Shown here piece after piece: positions 16,495 through 25,415 of a stretch of 64,000 nt of DNA. This DNA is from Lachnospiraceae bacterium (GTDB taxonomy: Bacteria; Bacillota; Clostridia; Lachnospirales; Lachnospiraceae). Made by a program: the position numbers and the translations under genes. Positions within the stretch are counted from its first letter, which is position 1. Every line of letters starts with the position of its first letter. The stretch is taken from contig JAFPWO010000013.1 in the NCBI GenBank assembly GCA_017394885.1, positions 62,001 through 126,000 of the forward strand. The letters run 5' to 3'. The notes below the pieces were generated by a model. The model was not told the origin of the DNA and searched no databases. It saw only the letters and a program-made list of their open reading frames with translations.

Positions 16495-18346
16495 CGAATA
16501 CCTCTCCGTCCGAAACCCCGGCCGGACGATCCTGCGGGGCAGGGATATAAAGCGCTTCCTCCGGGAGATCAGCCAAGAGCGCAAGAAGTTCGGTAACTTC
16601 TTCCCGCAGCGTATCTCCGGCAAGGGCTTCATGGAACCAGCAGTACTGCGGCCAGCCGGCGACCAGCGAGATCCAGCTGTACCACACGTGCGCCTGCCGT
16701 TCTTCTTCCGAGGCGTGATAGATCGACAGCATACGGCTTTCGCCGCGGCGATGGCCCTCCAGCATGTGCGCCAGCCGGACCGAAGCGCCGATCGGTTCTT
16801 TGATCTCTTCATCATAGTACCCGCCGCCCAGATTGGCCAGCTGGTTGACGATCACTTCCGTCCCGGCCAGATTAAAATCGATAAGCCCGGCCAGATGTTG
16901 ATCCTGATCAAGCAGGATATTGCTCGGATTCTCATCCGCCTGAAAGACGCAGCGCGGCAGGTCCTTATAGACAGCAAATAGCCTGGCACGGATATCGTCA
17001 TGCCTTGCCTTCAGCTTCCCGGCTACATCTTCCATGCCGGCTTCCTTCAGGTCCCGGATCAGATTATTGAAGTTCTGCTGTTTTTCGTCGATCCCCACTT
17101 CTTTGTCATACGGACACAGATCAAACAGACTGTACAGTCCGCAGGTCCCGATCAGATCCACATTCCGGTAGGTTTCGGCAAAGCGGGCCACGCTGCCGTT
17201 CACTTCATCCCACAGGGCGTCTTCGTCCTGCACCTTCACTTCGCTCCAGAGAGGAAGATCGATATATTCGGCCAAATAGCACTGCAGCCCTTCCCATTCG
17301 TGGAAGAAGCGTCCCTGCGGATCCGGCAGGAAAGCCGGACACTGCAGGCCGAATTCCTTATATCTGGCGATCAGCCGGTTCAGGTCCGCCATCCGCCCTT
17401 CCGTCATCTCCGGCGCGTTGGTAAAGCGCAGGACCCATTTTTTATTGATGATGTAATTGAGCCGGATATCGTCCGCATCGTGCGTCGAATCGATCAGGCG
17501 GATCCTGCCTTTAGCGGTATATCCGAAACGGTTTAGTTCCCGCAGGACATCCGCGCTTTCCGGTGCTTTCTGGCCCTTCGGGAAGTGCTTTCCCGGCTGC
17601 AGGCCGGCCTTTTTCAGCGCATGGCTCAAGGCATTCGGCACGCTGCGCGGGCCCTGCACCGTCAGGACATGGAACTCCTCTTTGAGGCGCTTCAAAGGAA
17701 ATTCGTCCGCCTCAAACCGCTGCTCCAGCCGGATCTTCATCAGTGACCGGATCGTCAGATTTTTATCCTCATAATAATACGGGATATTCGTCTCCGTAAC
17801 TTTGCAGCGGTACAGGATGGCCGATACCGGCGCCGCCACATACAGAAAGACCGTATCCCCCGTTTTAATTCCGGCCCCCTGCTTCCAGTCGATGATCTCC
17901 CGCCGGTCAAAAGCCGCTTCCACATCGTAATACTTCGGATTGGCCGGCACGATCCATTCCTTAGCCGGACGGATCTTTTCTTTTTTTCTGGCCGAAGCGG
18001 TCGTCTGATAGCTCATATCGATCAGTTCAAATACCCGCTCCGCGGGGACTGTTCCGTCGAGGCGCACCGTGATCCAGTGCATCTTGTTCATATGGTAAGC
18101 CGGCAGGATCCCGCCCTGCTGAAAAAGGATCTGCCGGTACATCGGATCGTCGATCTTCAGATTGATGACCGGAATGCTCTCCTTTCCCTGCAGGCCGAGG
18201 CTCGCAGCCGCCACGTCCATGACCAGCGCGAACCATTTTTTATTGTCCCTGTGCCGGAAAACGGCGGAATCCGGGGACGTTCTCCAGGGAAAATCCGGTT
18301 CCGTCCGATACTTATCCAGAATATAATCCTTTACCTGCTGCCACAT
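16478..18346 (-). CDS. Fusion of MmcQ/YjbR-like, EVE/PUA-like and aminoglycoside phosphotransferase-like domains
   Basis: A 622-residue cytoplasmic protein with three parts. Residues 1-118 match the MmcQ/YjbR DNA-binding-like fold (WFALVMDV, VINLKIDDP, MNKMHWITVRLDG). Residues 129-245 match an EVE/PUA-like domain (KEWIVPANPKYYDV, GIKTGDTVFLYVA). Residues 265-600 match the APH/choline kinase-like fold, with a Brenner-type loop FQADENPSNILL, where Gln replaces the usual His but Asp and Asn remain, and LIDFNLAG as the metal-binding motif. It might phosphorylate a small molecule or modified nucleoside recognised by the EVE part. It starts 4 nt after corA. Confidence 0.75.
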   Translation of the reverse strand: MWQQVKDYILDKYRTEPDFPWRTSPDSAVFRHRDNKKWFALVMDVAAASLGLQGKESIPVINLKIDDPMYRQILFQQGGILPAYHMNKMHWITVRLDGTVPAERVFELIDMSYQTTASARKKEKIRPAKEWIVPANPKYYDVEAAFDRREIIDWKQGAGIKTGDTVFLYVAAPVSAILYRCKVTETNIPYYYEDKNLTIRSLMKIRLEQRFEADEFPLKRLKEEFHVLTVQGPRSVPNALSHALKKAGLQPGKHFPKGQKAPESADVLRELNRFGYTAKGRIRLIDSTHDADDIRLNYIINKKWVLRFTNAPEMTEGRMADLNRLIARYKEFGLQCPAFLPDPQGRFFHEWEGLQCYLAEYIDLPLWSEVKVQDEDALWDEVNGSVARFAETYRNVDLIGTCGLYSLFDLCPYDKEVGIDEKQQNFNNLIRDLKEAGMEDVAGKLKARHDDIRARLFAVYKDLPRCVFQADENPSNILLDQDQHLAGLIDFNLAGTEVIVNQLANLGGGYYDEEIKEPIGASVRLAHMLEGHRRGESRMLSIYHASEEERQAHVWYSWISLVAGWPQYCWFHEALAGDTLREEVTELLALLADLPEEALYIPAPQDRPAGVSDGEVFDENAK

Positions 18347-18350
18347 CTTT

Positions 18351-19268
18351 TTACATCCACTTTTTCTTTTTGAAATACAGAAGGCATCCGAGCGCGATGG
18401 CCAGGCTCACGGCGATGACCGCGGGGTATCCCCATCGGGATTCCAGCTCCGGCATGTAGCGGAAGTTCATGCCGTACCAGCCCGTGAGCAGAGTCAGGGG
18501 CGTGAAGATCGTCGTGATCACGGTAAGCAGCGTGATGATCCGGTTCTGCTTGACGTCGATGCGGGTCTGGATCAGATCCCTAAGCTGGACCGTGTACTCT
18601 CTCATATTGTTCACCATGTTCCGCAGCCGCTCTGCCCGGGCTGCGAACAGGCGGAAATAGCGAAGGTTCTCCTCTTCGAAGAAGCCGTTCTCGTTTTCTT
18701 CCAGTTCCTGCCCCAGATCGAGCAGCTGCCCGTAGTGCAGGTTCAGATCAAGCAGGTCGCCCCGGATATCATTCAGCCGGGAAAGAGCCGGCTCGGCGTC
18801 GCCTGCAAGGATCTCGTCCTCCATTCGCTCAAGCGTCTGCTCCAGCTGTTCCAGGCTGGCCAGATCCGGCGCGATGATCTGCTCCAGAAAATCATAGAGA
18901 AAGCGTTCCAGCCCGGGCATGCGCCAGCGTTTGCTCTCCGCCACAGCCCGGGTGATCTGTTCCGCCAGGCCGCTTTCATCAATAAAGACGACCCCTTTCT
19001 CGTCCAGCGCAAACGCGAACGAGCCGGTCACATGTTCCGTATAGCCCATGCGGGGAATGGCGATGCTGCCGGTGAGCGAATCGTAGTTGACGGCGGCGCG
19101 GGTCTGCGCCACGGCCGGCAGATCGGCTTCCATGTCGATCCCCAAGGAAAAGATCTCCCGGTTCTGCCGCCACTCCTCCGGAGTAAGGACGGCCACATAC
19201 GGGTCTTTGGCGCCGGGGATGGTGTCCGCCGTACAGTTTACCAGTGTTTCACGAATCAGATAATACAT
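18351..19268 (-). CDS. corA: CorA family magnesium/divalent cation transporter
   Basis: A 305-residue protein with the CorA layout: a long cytoplasmic domain, then two C-terminal membrane helices. The first helix ends in the diagnostic WYGMNF (GMN motif, near residue 270), and a basic tail KKKKWM closes the protein. It should form a pentameric Mg2+ channel. The ATG at 19268 follows AAGGAAG. It opens a run of seven closely spaced genes, of which the next starts 4 nt after its stop. Confidence 0.9.
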   Translation of the reverse strand: MYYLIRETLVNCTADTIPGAKDPYVAVLTPEEWRQNREIFSLGIDMEADLPAVAQTRAAVNYDSLTGSIAIPRMGYTEHVTGSFAFALDEKGVVFIDESGLAEQITRAVAESKRWRMPGLERFLYDFLEQIIAPDLASLEQLEQTLERMEDEILAGDAEPALSRLNDIRGDLLDLNLHYGQLLDLGQELEENENGFFEEENLRYFRLFAARAERLRNMVNNMREYTVQLRDLIQTRIDVKQNRIITLLTVITTIFTPLTLLTGWYGMNFRYMPELESRWGYPAVIAVSLAIALGCLLYFKKKKWM

Positions 19269-19419
19269 GGCGTTTTCTTCCTTTTTCCCTGCGCAGCCGC
19301 CCGGATCAAAAGCCCGTCCGGGGAGCAGCTGCCGCAGCAGGACAATCATATCATTTCCGGGAGGAATATTCAATTGCACAGAACTGTCTTTAAAAGCTTT
19401 AACGGTGCAGTTTTTACAT

Positions 19420-19460
19420 AAAAAAACAGGACAGTTCAGGGTCAGACCCCGGACTGTCCC
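19420..19460 (-). terminator. Terminator of the rhamnose operon
   Basis: On the minus strand GGACAGT and ACTGTCC pair around an inner GGGTCTGACCC hairpin, followed by TGTTTTTTTATG. It lies 20 nt after the rhaD stop. Confidence 0.85.
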
Positions 19461-19478
19461 GCTTTGTTCTGCAGCCGT

Positions 19479-20291
19479 TCAGTATAAGTATCCGTCTCTG
19501 GTTTTTACGCCGAAATGCGCTTCCAGCTGGTGCATCTGCTCGTCGGTGATGGTGTTTTTCCGCGGCAGGTGCGCAATCTTCATGTAGATCTCTGCGGCTT
19601 TTTCGGCGGTCTCGATAAGGCCGAAGGTCTCGTCCAGGTCCTTGCCGGCGCCGTAAATGCCGTGCTGCGCCCAGACGACCAGGCGGGCGGTCTTCATTTT
19701 CTCCGCGGTCGCTTCACCGATCTCGTTGGTGCCGCAGAGCATCCAGGGCAGGACATTCACGCCGTCCGGGAAGACCACGATGCACTCGGTGCACATCTGC
19801 CAGAGCGTGCGGGTAAAAGCGATCTCGTCGAGGTCGTGCACGTAGGTCATGGCGAGAAGGTTCCCCGGATGGCAGTGCATCACGACGCGGTTTGCCGGAT
19901 CGACGGCCAGGCGCGCGGCATGGCTCATCATGTGGGCCGGAAATTCTGAGGTGAAACGGCCCCCGTCGGTATAGCCCCAGAGAAGCTCGGCGGTCCTTCC
20001 TTCGTCGGTCAGGCGGACCAGGCCGAGGTTGGCAGACGGGTCGTACTGTACGTTTTTGAAGTACTTGCCGGTCCCAGTCACGAGGTAGTACCTGCCGTCC
20101 AGTTCCGGTGCGGAAAAGCCGGTCGGGATGGTGCGGAGGACGTTTGCCGGGTTAAGGTATTCCGCGATTTCCGCTTCGTCCAGCAGCAGGGAAATGTTGC
20201 CGCCGTTCCGCTCGTCCCAGCCGTGGGCGTACATATTGGTGCAGGTGCGGATCAGTTCAATAAGCCAGGGTGCCGTCAGAATGTCTTTCAT
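19479..20291 (-). CDS. rhaD: Rhamnulose-1-phosphate aldolase
   Basis: A 270-residue class II aldolase of the RhaD/FucA/AraD type. It cleaves L-rhamnulose 1-phosphate to dihydroxyacetone phosphate and L-lactaldehyde. The zinc ligands appear as VMHCHPGN (about residues 140-147) and a later His in VWAQHGIYG (about 210), and the Asn-Gly-Gly-Asn segment RNGGNISLL near residue 29 forms the phosphate side. Its ATG overlaps the rhaA stop (ATGA). It is the final gene of the operon. Confidence 0.95.
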   Translation of the reverse strand: MKDILTAPWLIELIRTCTNMYAHGWDERNGGNISLLLDEAEIAEYLNPANVLRTIPTGFSAPELDGRYYLVTGTGKYFKNVQYDPSANLGLVRLTDEGRTAELLWGYTDGGRFTSEFPAHMMSHAARLAVDPANRVVMHCHPGNLLAMTYVHDLDEIAFTRTLWQMCTECIVVFPDGVNVLPWMLCGTNEIGEATAEKMKTARLVVWAQHGIYGAGKDLDETFGLIETAEKAAEIYMKIAHLPRKNTITDEQMHQLEAHFGVKTRDGYLY

Positions 20292-21544
20292 TTTCTTGCC
20301 TCCAGCACTTCCTTTTCGTAGGCCGCGATCAGGGGGAACCATTCGCCGTCGGCCGGTTTGCCGCAGCGGCGGCAGTATTCGTCAAAGATCTCGCCGAAGG
20401 GCAGAGTCTTTAATTCTTCCTGTGCGACCATCAGCTTTGTGAAATCGCCGCCGTCCTGCAGAGCCTTCAGCGTGTCATTCGGCTGCAGCAGGGCATAAAG
20501 CAGGGCTTTCTGGAGGTTCCGGTAACCGGTCACCCAAGCGCTGATGCGATTGATCGAGGCGTCGAAATAGTCGAGCGCGATGTCCACTCTGCCGTCCAGG
20601 CCGCCGCAGCAGACGATCTCGCGGGCGATCTCCTTCGTCTCGTCGTCAAAGAGCACCACGTGGTCAGAGTCCCAGCGGATCGGGCGCGTCACGTGCAGGG
20701 CAATCTCCGGGAAGAAGGCCAAGAGAGCCGGGATCTTGTCGCTTACGACCTCGGTCGGATGGTAGTGGCCGTTGTCCATGAGCGGGATGCATTTGTCACG
20801 GTTGAACGCCGCGTAGGACAGGGCAAATTCCGCACTGCCGACGGTGTAGGCTTCCACGCCGATGCCGAAGACCTTCGACTCGATGCAGGGCTTTACCTTC
20901 TCGAAATCGTAGGGTTCGGAAAGGATCGCGTCGATGCTCTCACGGTATCGCTTACGCGGGCCGAGGCGGTCGGCCGGGATGTCTTTAAAGCCGTCGCCGG
21001 TCCAGATGTTCATCACGCACTTTTCACCTAATTCTTCCGCCAGGTAGGAGGAAATGCGGATGCAGGCCTTGCCGTGCTCGATCCAGAAGCGGCGGGTCGC
21101 CTCATCCGGAGAAGCCAGGGTCAGCGGATCGCATTTCGGATGGCTGAAAAAGGTCGGGTTAAAGTCGCAGCCAAGACCGCGTTCCTTGCAGAATTCGACC
21201 CATTTGGCAAAATGCTTCGGCTCCAGCTTATCGCGGTCGGCCCACTCACCGTTTTCGAAGATCGCATAGCTTGCGTGGAGGTTCATCTTCGGGCGGCCCG
21301 GGATGAGGGACAGGACCTTGTCCAGGTCAGCCATCAGTTCTTCGGGGGTCCGGGCACGGCCGGGGTAGTTCCCGGTCGTCTGGATGCCGCCGGTGAGCGG
21401 TGCGTTCGGATCGGTGTCAAAACCGCGCACGTCGTCGCCCTGCCAGCAGTGCAGGGAGACCGGAACGGTCTTCAGTTTCTCGATGGCCGCTTCGGTGTCC
21501 ACGCCGAGCGCCGCGTATCTTGCCTTTGCTTCCTGATAGCTCAT
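20288..21544 (-). CDS. rhaA: L-rhamnose isomerase
   Basis: A 418-residue protein of normal RhaA length. It converts L-rhamnose to L-rhamnulose with a Mn2+/Zn2+ centre in a TIM barrel. Recognisable stretches are LHCWQGDDVRGF (residues 31-42), CDFNPTFFSHPKCDPLTLASPD and PLMDNGHYHPTEVVSDKIPA, which carry metal-binding His and Asp residues. It overlaps rhaB upstream and rhaD downstream by 4 nt each, so the three catabolic enzymes are made as one coupled set. Confidence 0.96.
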   Translation of the reverse strand: MSYQEAKARYAALGVDTEAAIEKLKTVPVSLHCWQGDDVRGFDTDPNAPLTGGIQTTGNYPGRARTPEELMADLDKVLSLIPGRPKMNLHASYAIFENGEWADRDKLEPKHFAKWVEFCKERGLGCDFNPTFFSHPKCDPLTLASPDEATRRFWIEHGKACIRISSYLAEELGEKCVMNIWTGDGFKDIPADRLGPRKRYRESIDAILSEPYDFEKVKPCIESKVFGIGVEAYTVGSAEFALSYAAFNRDKCIPLMDNGHYHPTEVVSDKIPALLAFFPEIALHVTRPIRWDSDHVVLFDDETKEIAREIVCCGGLDGRVDIALDYFDASINRISAWVTGYRNLQKALLYALLQPNDTLKALQDGGDFTKLMVAQEELKTLPFGEIFDEYCRRCGKPADGEWFPLIAAYEKEVLEARK

Positions 21545-22848
21545 TTTGCTGCCTCCATCTGTATCTTAAGATTCCCGAGCGCCGTTGCCTCGATCGGCAG
21601 GGCGATCACTTTTTTGCCTATGGTTTCTTCGGTCAGGCGGTTCAGGAACGCGTTCTTCGCGCCGCCGCCCACGATGTAAAGCCTGTCGTAGGTTCTGCCG
21701 GTATTTTGTTCCAGTTCGCGGAGCGCTTCGCCGTAGCTTGCCGCGAGACTCCTATAAGCACAGCGGAAATACCCTGCCGTGCATTTCGGCGGATGCGGCA
21801 ACGCCTGATCAAAGGCCGCCTTCATGCTTGCTGGCGCGAGAAAAGCTTCGTCATTTGCATCCACCAGATGATCGAAATGCCTTGATTCGGCCTCGGCGAC
21901 GATCTCACTCCAGAGCTTCTCCGGGCAGAGCTCATCCCGCAGGCGGTTTACCAGCCACATCCCCATGATGTTCTTCTGGTAACGGTTGTAGCCGACGCCG
22001 CCTTCGTTTGACCAGTTTCCGCCACGGGAATCCTCATCCGTAAGCGGCCTCTTCGTTTTCACGCCGAGCAGGCTCCAGGTCCCGGAGGAAATGTACGGCG
22101 CGTCTGTTTCCATCGGAATGCCCTCGACAGCGCTGCCGGTGTCGTGGGTTGCACAGAGGACGACCTTGATGCCCTCGTAATATCCGAGTAAGGTCCCGGG
22201 CTGCGCGAGCTGTACCGCCTTGCCGTCCGGCAGTTCATAGGCCCGGAACAGCTGCTCCGGCAGGCCGAGTGCGCAGATGATTTCCGGGTCGAAGGTCCCC
22301 GTCTCGGCACTCACCATGCCGCCGGTCGTAGCATTCGTGTACTCGTGGGCCTTCACACCGCAGAGCTTATACATCAGATATTCCGGGATCATCAGGTAAT
22401 CCGTGACGCCTTCCAGCCGGCCGGCAAGCTTGTCGGCATACAGTTGGTAAACGGTATTAAAGGGCTGGAACTGGATGCCGGTGCGGCGGTAAAGTTCCGC
22501 AAAAGGTATCTTCTCATGTACTGCGGGAATTGCTGCTTCGGTGCGGCTGTCGCGGTAGGCATAGACCGGAAGGACTTCTTTTTCGCCTTTCAGCAGCACA
22601 TAGTCAACACCCCAGGTGTCGACCGAAAGGCTCTCGATCAGCCCGAACCTTTCCTTCGCCGCCGCGATCCCGGCTTTTACGTGGCCGAGCATGGCGCCGA
22701 TGTCCCAGGTCAGATGTCCTTCCGCCTCCGTCACACCGTTCGGAAAGCGGTACACCTCTTCTGTCTTCAGTTGGCCGTTCTCCGTCCAGCCGGCGATGTG
22801 CCGCCCGGATGACGCCCCGATATCGATTGCCAGAAAGTATTTCGGCAT
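21541..22848 (-). CDS. rhaB: Rhamnulokinase
   Basis: A 435-residue FGGY kinase phosphorylating L-rhamnulose at C1. The phosphate loop AIDIGASSGRHI (about 7-18) and SVDTWGVDYVLL are typical of RhaB, and IVGGGAKNAFLNRL near the C terminus is the nucleotide motif. The ATG at 22848 is taken as start because GGAGGA lies 6 nt upstream; a GTG two codons earlier touches the ribosome site. It starts 2 nt after the rhamnosidase gene. Confidence 0.95.
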   Translation of the reverse strand: MPKYFLAIDIGASSGRHIAGWTENGQLKTEEVYRFPNGVTEAEGHLTWDIGAMLGHVKAGIAAAKERFGLIESLSVDTWGVDYVLLKGEKEVLPVYAYRDSRTEAAIPAVHEKIPFAELYRRTGIQFQPFNTVYQLYADKLAGRLEGVTDYLMIPEYLMYKLCGVKAHEYTNATTGGMVSAETGTFDPEIICALGLPEQLFRAYELPDGKAVQLAQPGTLLGYYEGIKVVLCATHDTGSAVEGIPMETDAPYISSGTWSLLGVKTKRPLTDEDSRGGNWSNEGGVGYNRYQKNIMGMWLVNRLRDELCPEKLWSEIVAEAESRHFDHLVDANDEAFLAPASMKAAFDQALPHPPKCTAGYFRCAYRSLAASYGEALRELEQNTGRTYDRLYIVGGGAKNAFLNRLTEETIGKKVIALPIEATALGNLKIQMEAAK

Positions 22849-22850
22849 GG

Positions 22851-25415
22851 TCACTCCTCCGTAAAGACGTGCGTTCCGGCACCGACGGTCTGCTCAGTGC
22901 CGCCGGGGAGGCGGACAAGTGCCGTGCAGTTGGTCGGGACGGTGACGATGCAAATCGTTTTCATCCCTTTGCCATGTTCGTCAAGCTCGCGTTTCCAGCG
23001 GCTTTCGATGCGGCCGAAAATGCTTGTATAGCCGGCTTCCGCATGGGTAAAGCTTCCGCCCGGCTGCGGGGCCACAGTGAAATGGTTCTCTCCGTCCACG
23101 CGGATGCCGCACATCACGGAGAAGAGCCATTCGATGACGGCGCCTTTGGAATAGTGATTGAGGCTTCCGATGCCGCCGCTGGTCGAAGCAGGGCCCTCCC
23201 AGGCTTCCCATATGGTCGTTGCGCCGGCCTTCGGCATCGAAAGCCAGCCGGGGATCTCTTCGTTTTCCAGCAGTTTATAGGCTGCCTCAATGTCATACGA
23301 AGCCAGCACATAAAGGATAAGCGGGGTGGATAAAAAGCCCGTGCCGAGCCGCCAGTTATAGTTTTCCAACGCCTTGATCAGGCGCTTCTTCGCGAATTCT
23401 GTATCCGCTTCATCCAGCAGTCCCAGATACAGCGGCCGGACCAGGCGGGCCTGCCGGTCGGTATCCAGCGGGAACTTATCGGTATGGACCAGTTCCTGAT
23501 AGGCTTTCCGGCAGCCGTCGCTGTAGGACTGGAACTCCTCCGCGTCTTCCGCGTGTCCGAGCCGCCGGGCGATCTGCGCCATCAGTCCAAGAACGTACGC
23601 GGTGTAAGCCGTCGAGACTTCCGGATGCGGGGCTACGAAATCCTGCCAGTGGAAGCCGCCGTCCACATCGGCCGGCTCGGCCCATTCGCCGTAGCTCTGG
23701 CCTTTATTGACAAAGAATTTCTGCGCTTCCTTGGAAAGCTTTACCTTCTCCGCAAAGAGCGGCATCTTCTGCCCGCAGCGCTTTTCCATGAATCGGGCGT
23801 ACTTCGCCATGCCGTCATAGTACTCCCGCAGGATCGCTTCATCCTGATAGATCTCCGCATAGCGCCAGGGGATGAGGACCCCCACGTCGGACCAGCCGAC
23901 CGAGCCGTTCATGGTCCACATGTAGAAGTCCGCGCCGCCGTCCGGAGCAATGTGCGGGAGGCGGCCATCCTTCTTCTGCCAATCGAAGACGTCGTGCAGG
24001 TATTTGCGCGCGAACGGCGCGAAATCAAAGAGATAGGCCGCGCTGGTAAAGAAAAGCTGCGCGTCGCCGGTCCAGCCGTGACGCTCTCTTGTCGGGCAGT
24101 CGGTCGGGATGTCCAGATGGTTGCCCTTCGCCGACCAGAGCGTCGCCTGAAACAGCTGATCCACCAGCGGGTGGGAGGAGGAAAAATCGCCTGTCCTCTC
24201 CAGGTCGGAGTAGACCGCGACCGAGCAGATCTTCTCCGGATCCAGTTCCACGTCGGTCTCGACCTCGGCATACTGAAAACCAAAGACCGCGAAGGTCGTT
24301 TTATATTCGTTCGGGCCTTCCCCGCAAGTGTACTCGATTTTCTGCAGCGGCGTGGTCACCCCTTTGCGGGAGAGCTGGATGTTCTTCTGCGTGAGGTTTC
24401 CTTCCTCGTCCAGCATCTCGCCAAAGCGCCAGACCATGCGCTGCCCCACATGCGCCTTCACGGAAAACTGCACATAACCGGCGATGTTTTGGCCGAAATC
24501 CAGGAGTTTCCGGCCGTTCGGCGCGGTCGTCATGACCGGTTTGAAGCGTTCGTGCTCCGTGACCGGGACGTTGTTTGACGCTGAAGGGATGACCTTATGG
24601 GAGGTTTCCTTCGCCTGTCCGGTGTACAGGGGCGTGCGGAAGGCTTCCACGATCTCGCCGTCCTTGTTATCGGCAAAGCGGATCGGGCCGTCGTTCGACC
24701 ACTGCCAGGTAGCATCCGTCGAAACGGTCTCCTGCGAACCGTCTTCATAAACGATCTCCAGCTGCGCGAGGAGCTTCGTTTCCGTACCGTACTGGTTCTT
24801 CCGGCCCCAGGCGCCGCAGCTGCCGCGGTACCAGCCGTCGGCGAGCTGTACGGTCAGCTCGTTCTCACCTTCCGCCAGCAGATCTGCCACATCATAGGTC
24901 TGGTACTGGACGCGCCTGCGGTAATCGGTATAACCCGGCGCCATCACGAAATCACCGACTTTTTTGCCGCCCAGCCGCGCCTCATACAGCCCGCAGGCCG
25001 TGATATACAGCCGCGCGGAACGGACCGGCTTCCCGATGGCAAACGCCTTCCGGAAGCAGTCGACGGGATAGCGTTCTTTCTTGTTCACACTGTAATTGCC
25101 CGTGATCCACGTGGCTTTCCAGTCCATCGCGAAGAGCAGGCCCATCTCGAAGAAGGCTTCGCTCCACTCACCGGGCTCGCCGTTCTCATCCCACAGCCGT
25201 ACCTTCCAATTAACGCGCTCCCGGGAACGAAGCGGCAGCGGATACTCCGCGTGCATCGCGCTGCTCTCCACTTTGCCGCTCTGCCACTTTTCAGTGACGA
25301 TCTCGTAGGCCGTCTGCTTCACGCCGCCCTCGCAGTTCCACATGAGGCGCGGCTTTAAGATATCGATCCCCAGAGGGTTAAAAAGATGTTCGGTTTTCAG
25401 CCTGATCGCTTTCAT
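22851..25415 (-). CDS. Alpha-L-rhamnosidase, GH78
   Basis: An 854-residue glycoside hydrolase of family 78, with N-terminal beta-sandwich domains, an (alpha/alpha)6 catalytic barrel and a C-terminal beta-sandwich. DCPTRERHGWTGDAQ (about residues 430-444) carries the acidic residues that act in GH78. No signal peptide is present, so the enzyme is cytoplasmic and should release L-rhamnose from small rhamnosides taken up by the GPH transporter of the same operon. It overlaps the GH3 gene by 4 nt. Confidence 0.93.
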   Translation of the reverse strand: MKAIRLKTEHLFNPLGIDILKPRLMWNCEGGVKQTAYEIVTEKWQSGKVESSAMHAEYPLPLRSRERVNWKVRLWDENGEPGEWSEAFFEMGLLFAMDWKATWITGNYSVNKKERYPVDCFRKAFAIGKPVRSARLYITACGLYEARLGGKKVGDFVMAPGYTDYRRRVQYQTYDVADLLAEGENELTVQLADGWYRGSCGAWGRKNQYGTETKLLAQLEIVYEDGSQETVSTDATWQWSNDGPIRFADNKDGEIVEAFRTPLYTGQAKETSHKVIPSASNNVPVTEHERFKPVMTTAPNGRKLLDFGQNIAGYVQFSVKAHVGQRMVWRFGEMLDEEGNLTQKNIQLSRKGVTTPLQKIEYTCGEGPNEYKTTFAVFGFQYAEVETDVELDPEKICSVAVYSDLERTGDFSSSHPLVDQLFQATLWSAKGNHLDIPTDCPTRERHGWTGDAQLFFTSAAYLFDFAPFARKYLHDVFDWQKKDGRLPHIAPDGGADFYMWTMNGSVGWSDVGVLIPWRYAEIYQDEAILREYYDGMAKYARFMEKRCGQKMPLFAEKVKLSKEAQKFFVNKGQSYGEWAEPADVDGGFHWQDFVAPHPEVSTAYTAYVLGLMAQIARRLGHAEDAEEFQSYSDGCRKAYQELVHTDKFPLDTDRQARLVRPLYLGLLDEADTEFAKKRLIKALENYNWRLGTGFLSTPLILYVLASYDIEAAYKLLENEEIPGWLSMPKAGATTIWEAWEGPASTSGGIGSLNHYSKGAVIEWLFSVMCGIRVDGENHFTVAPQPGGSFTHAEAGYTSIFGRIESRWKRELDEHGKGMKTICIVTVPTNCTALVRLPGGTEQTVGAGTHVFTEE

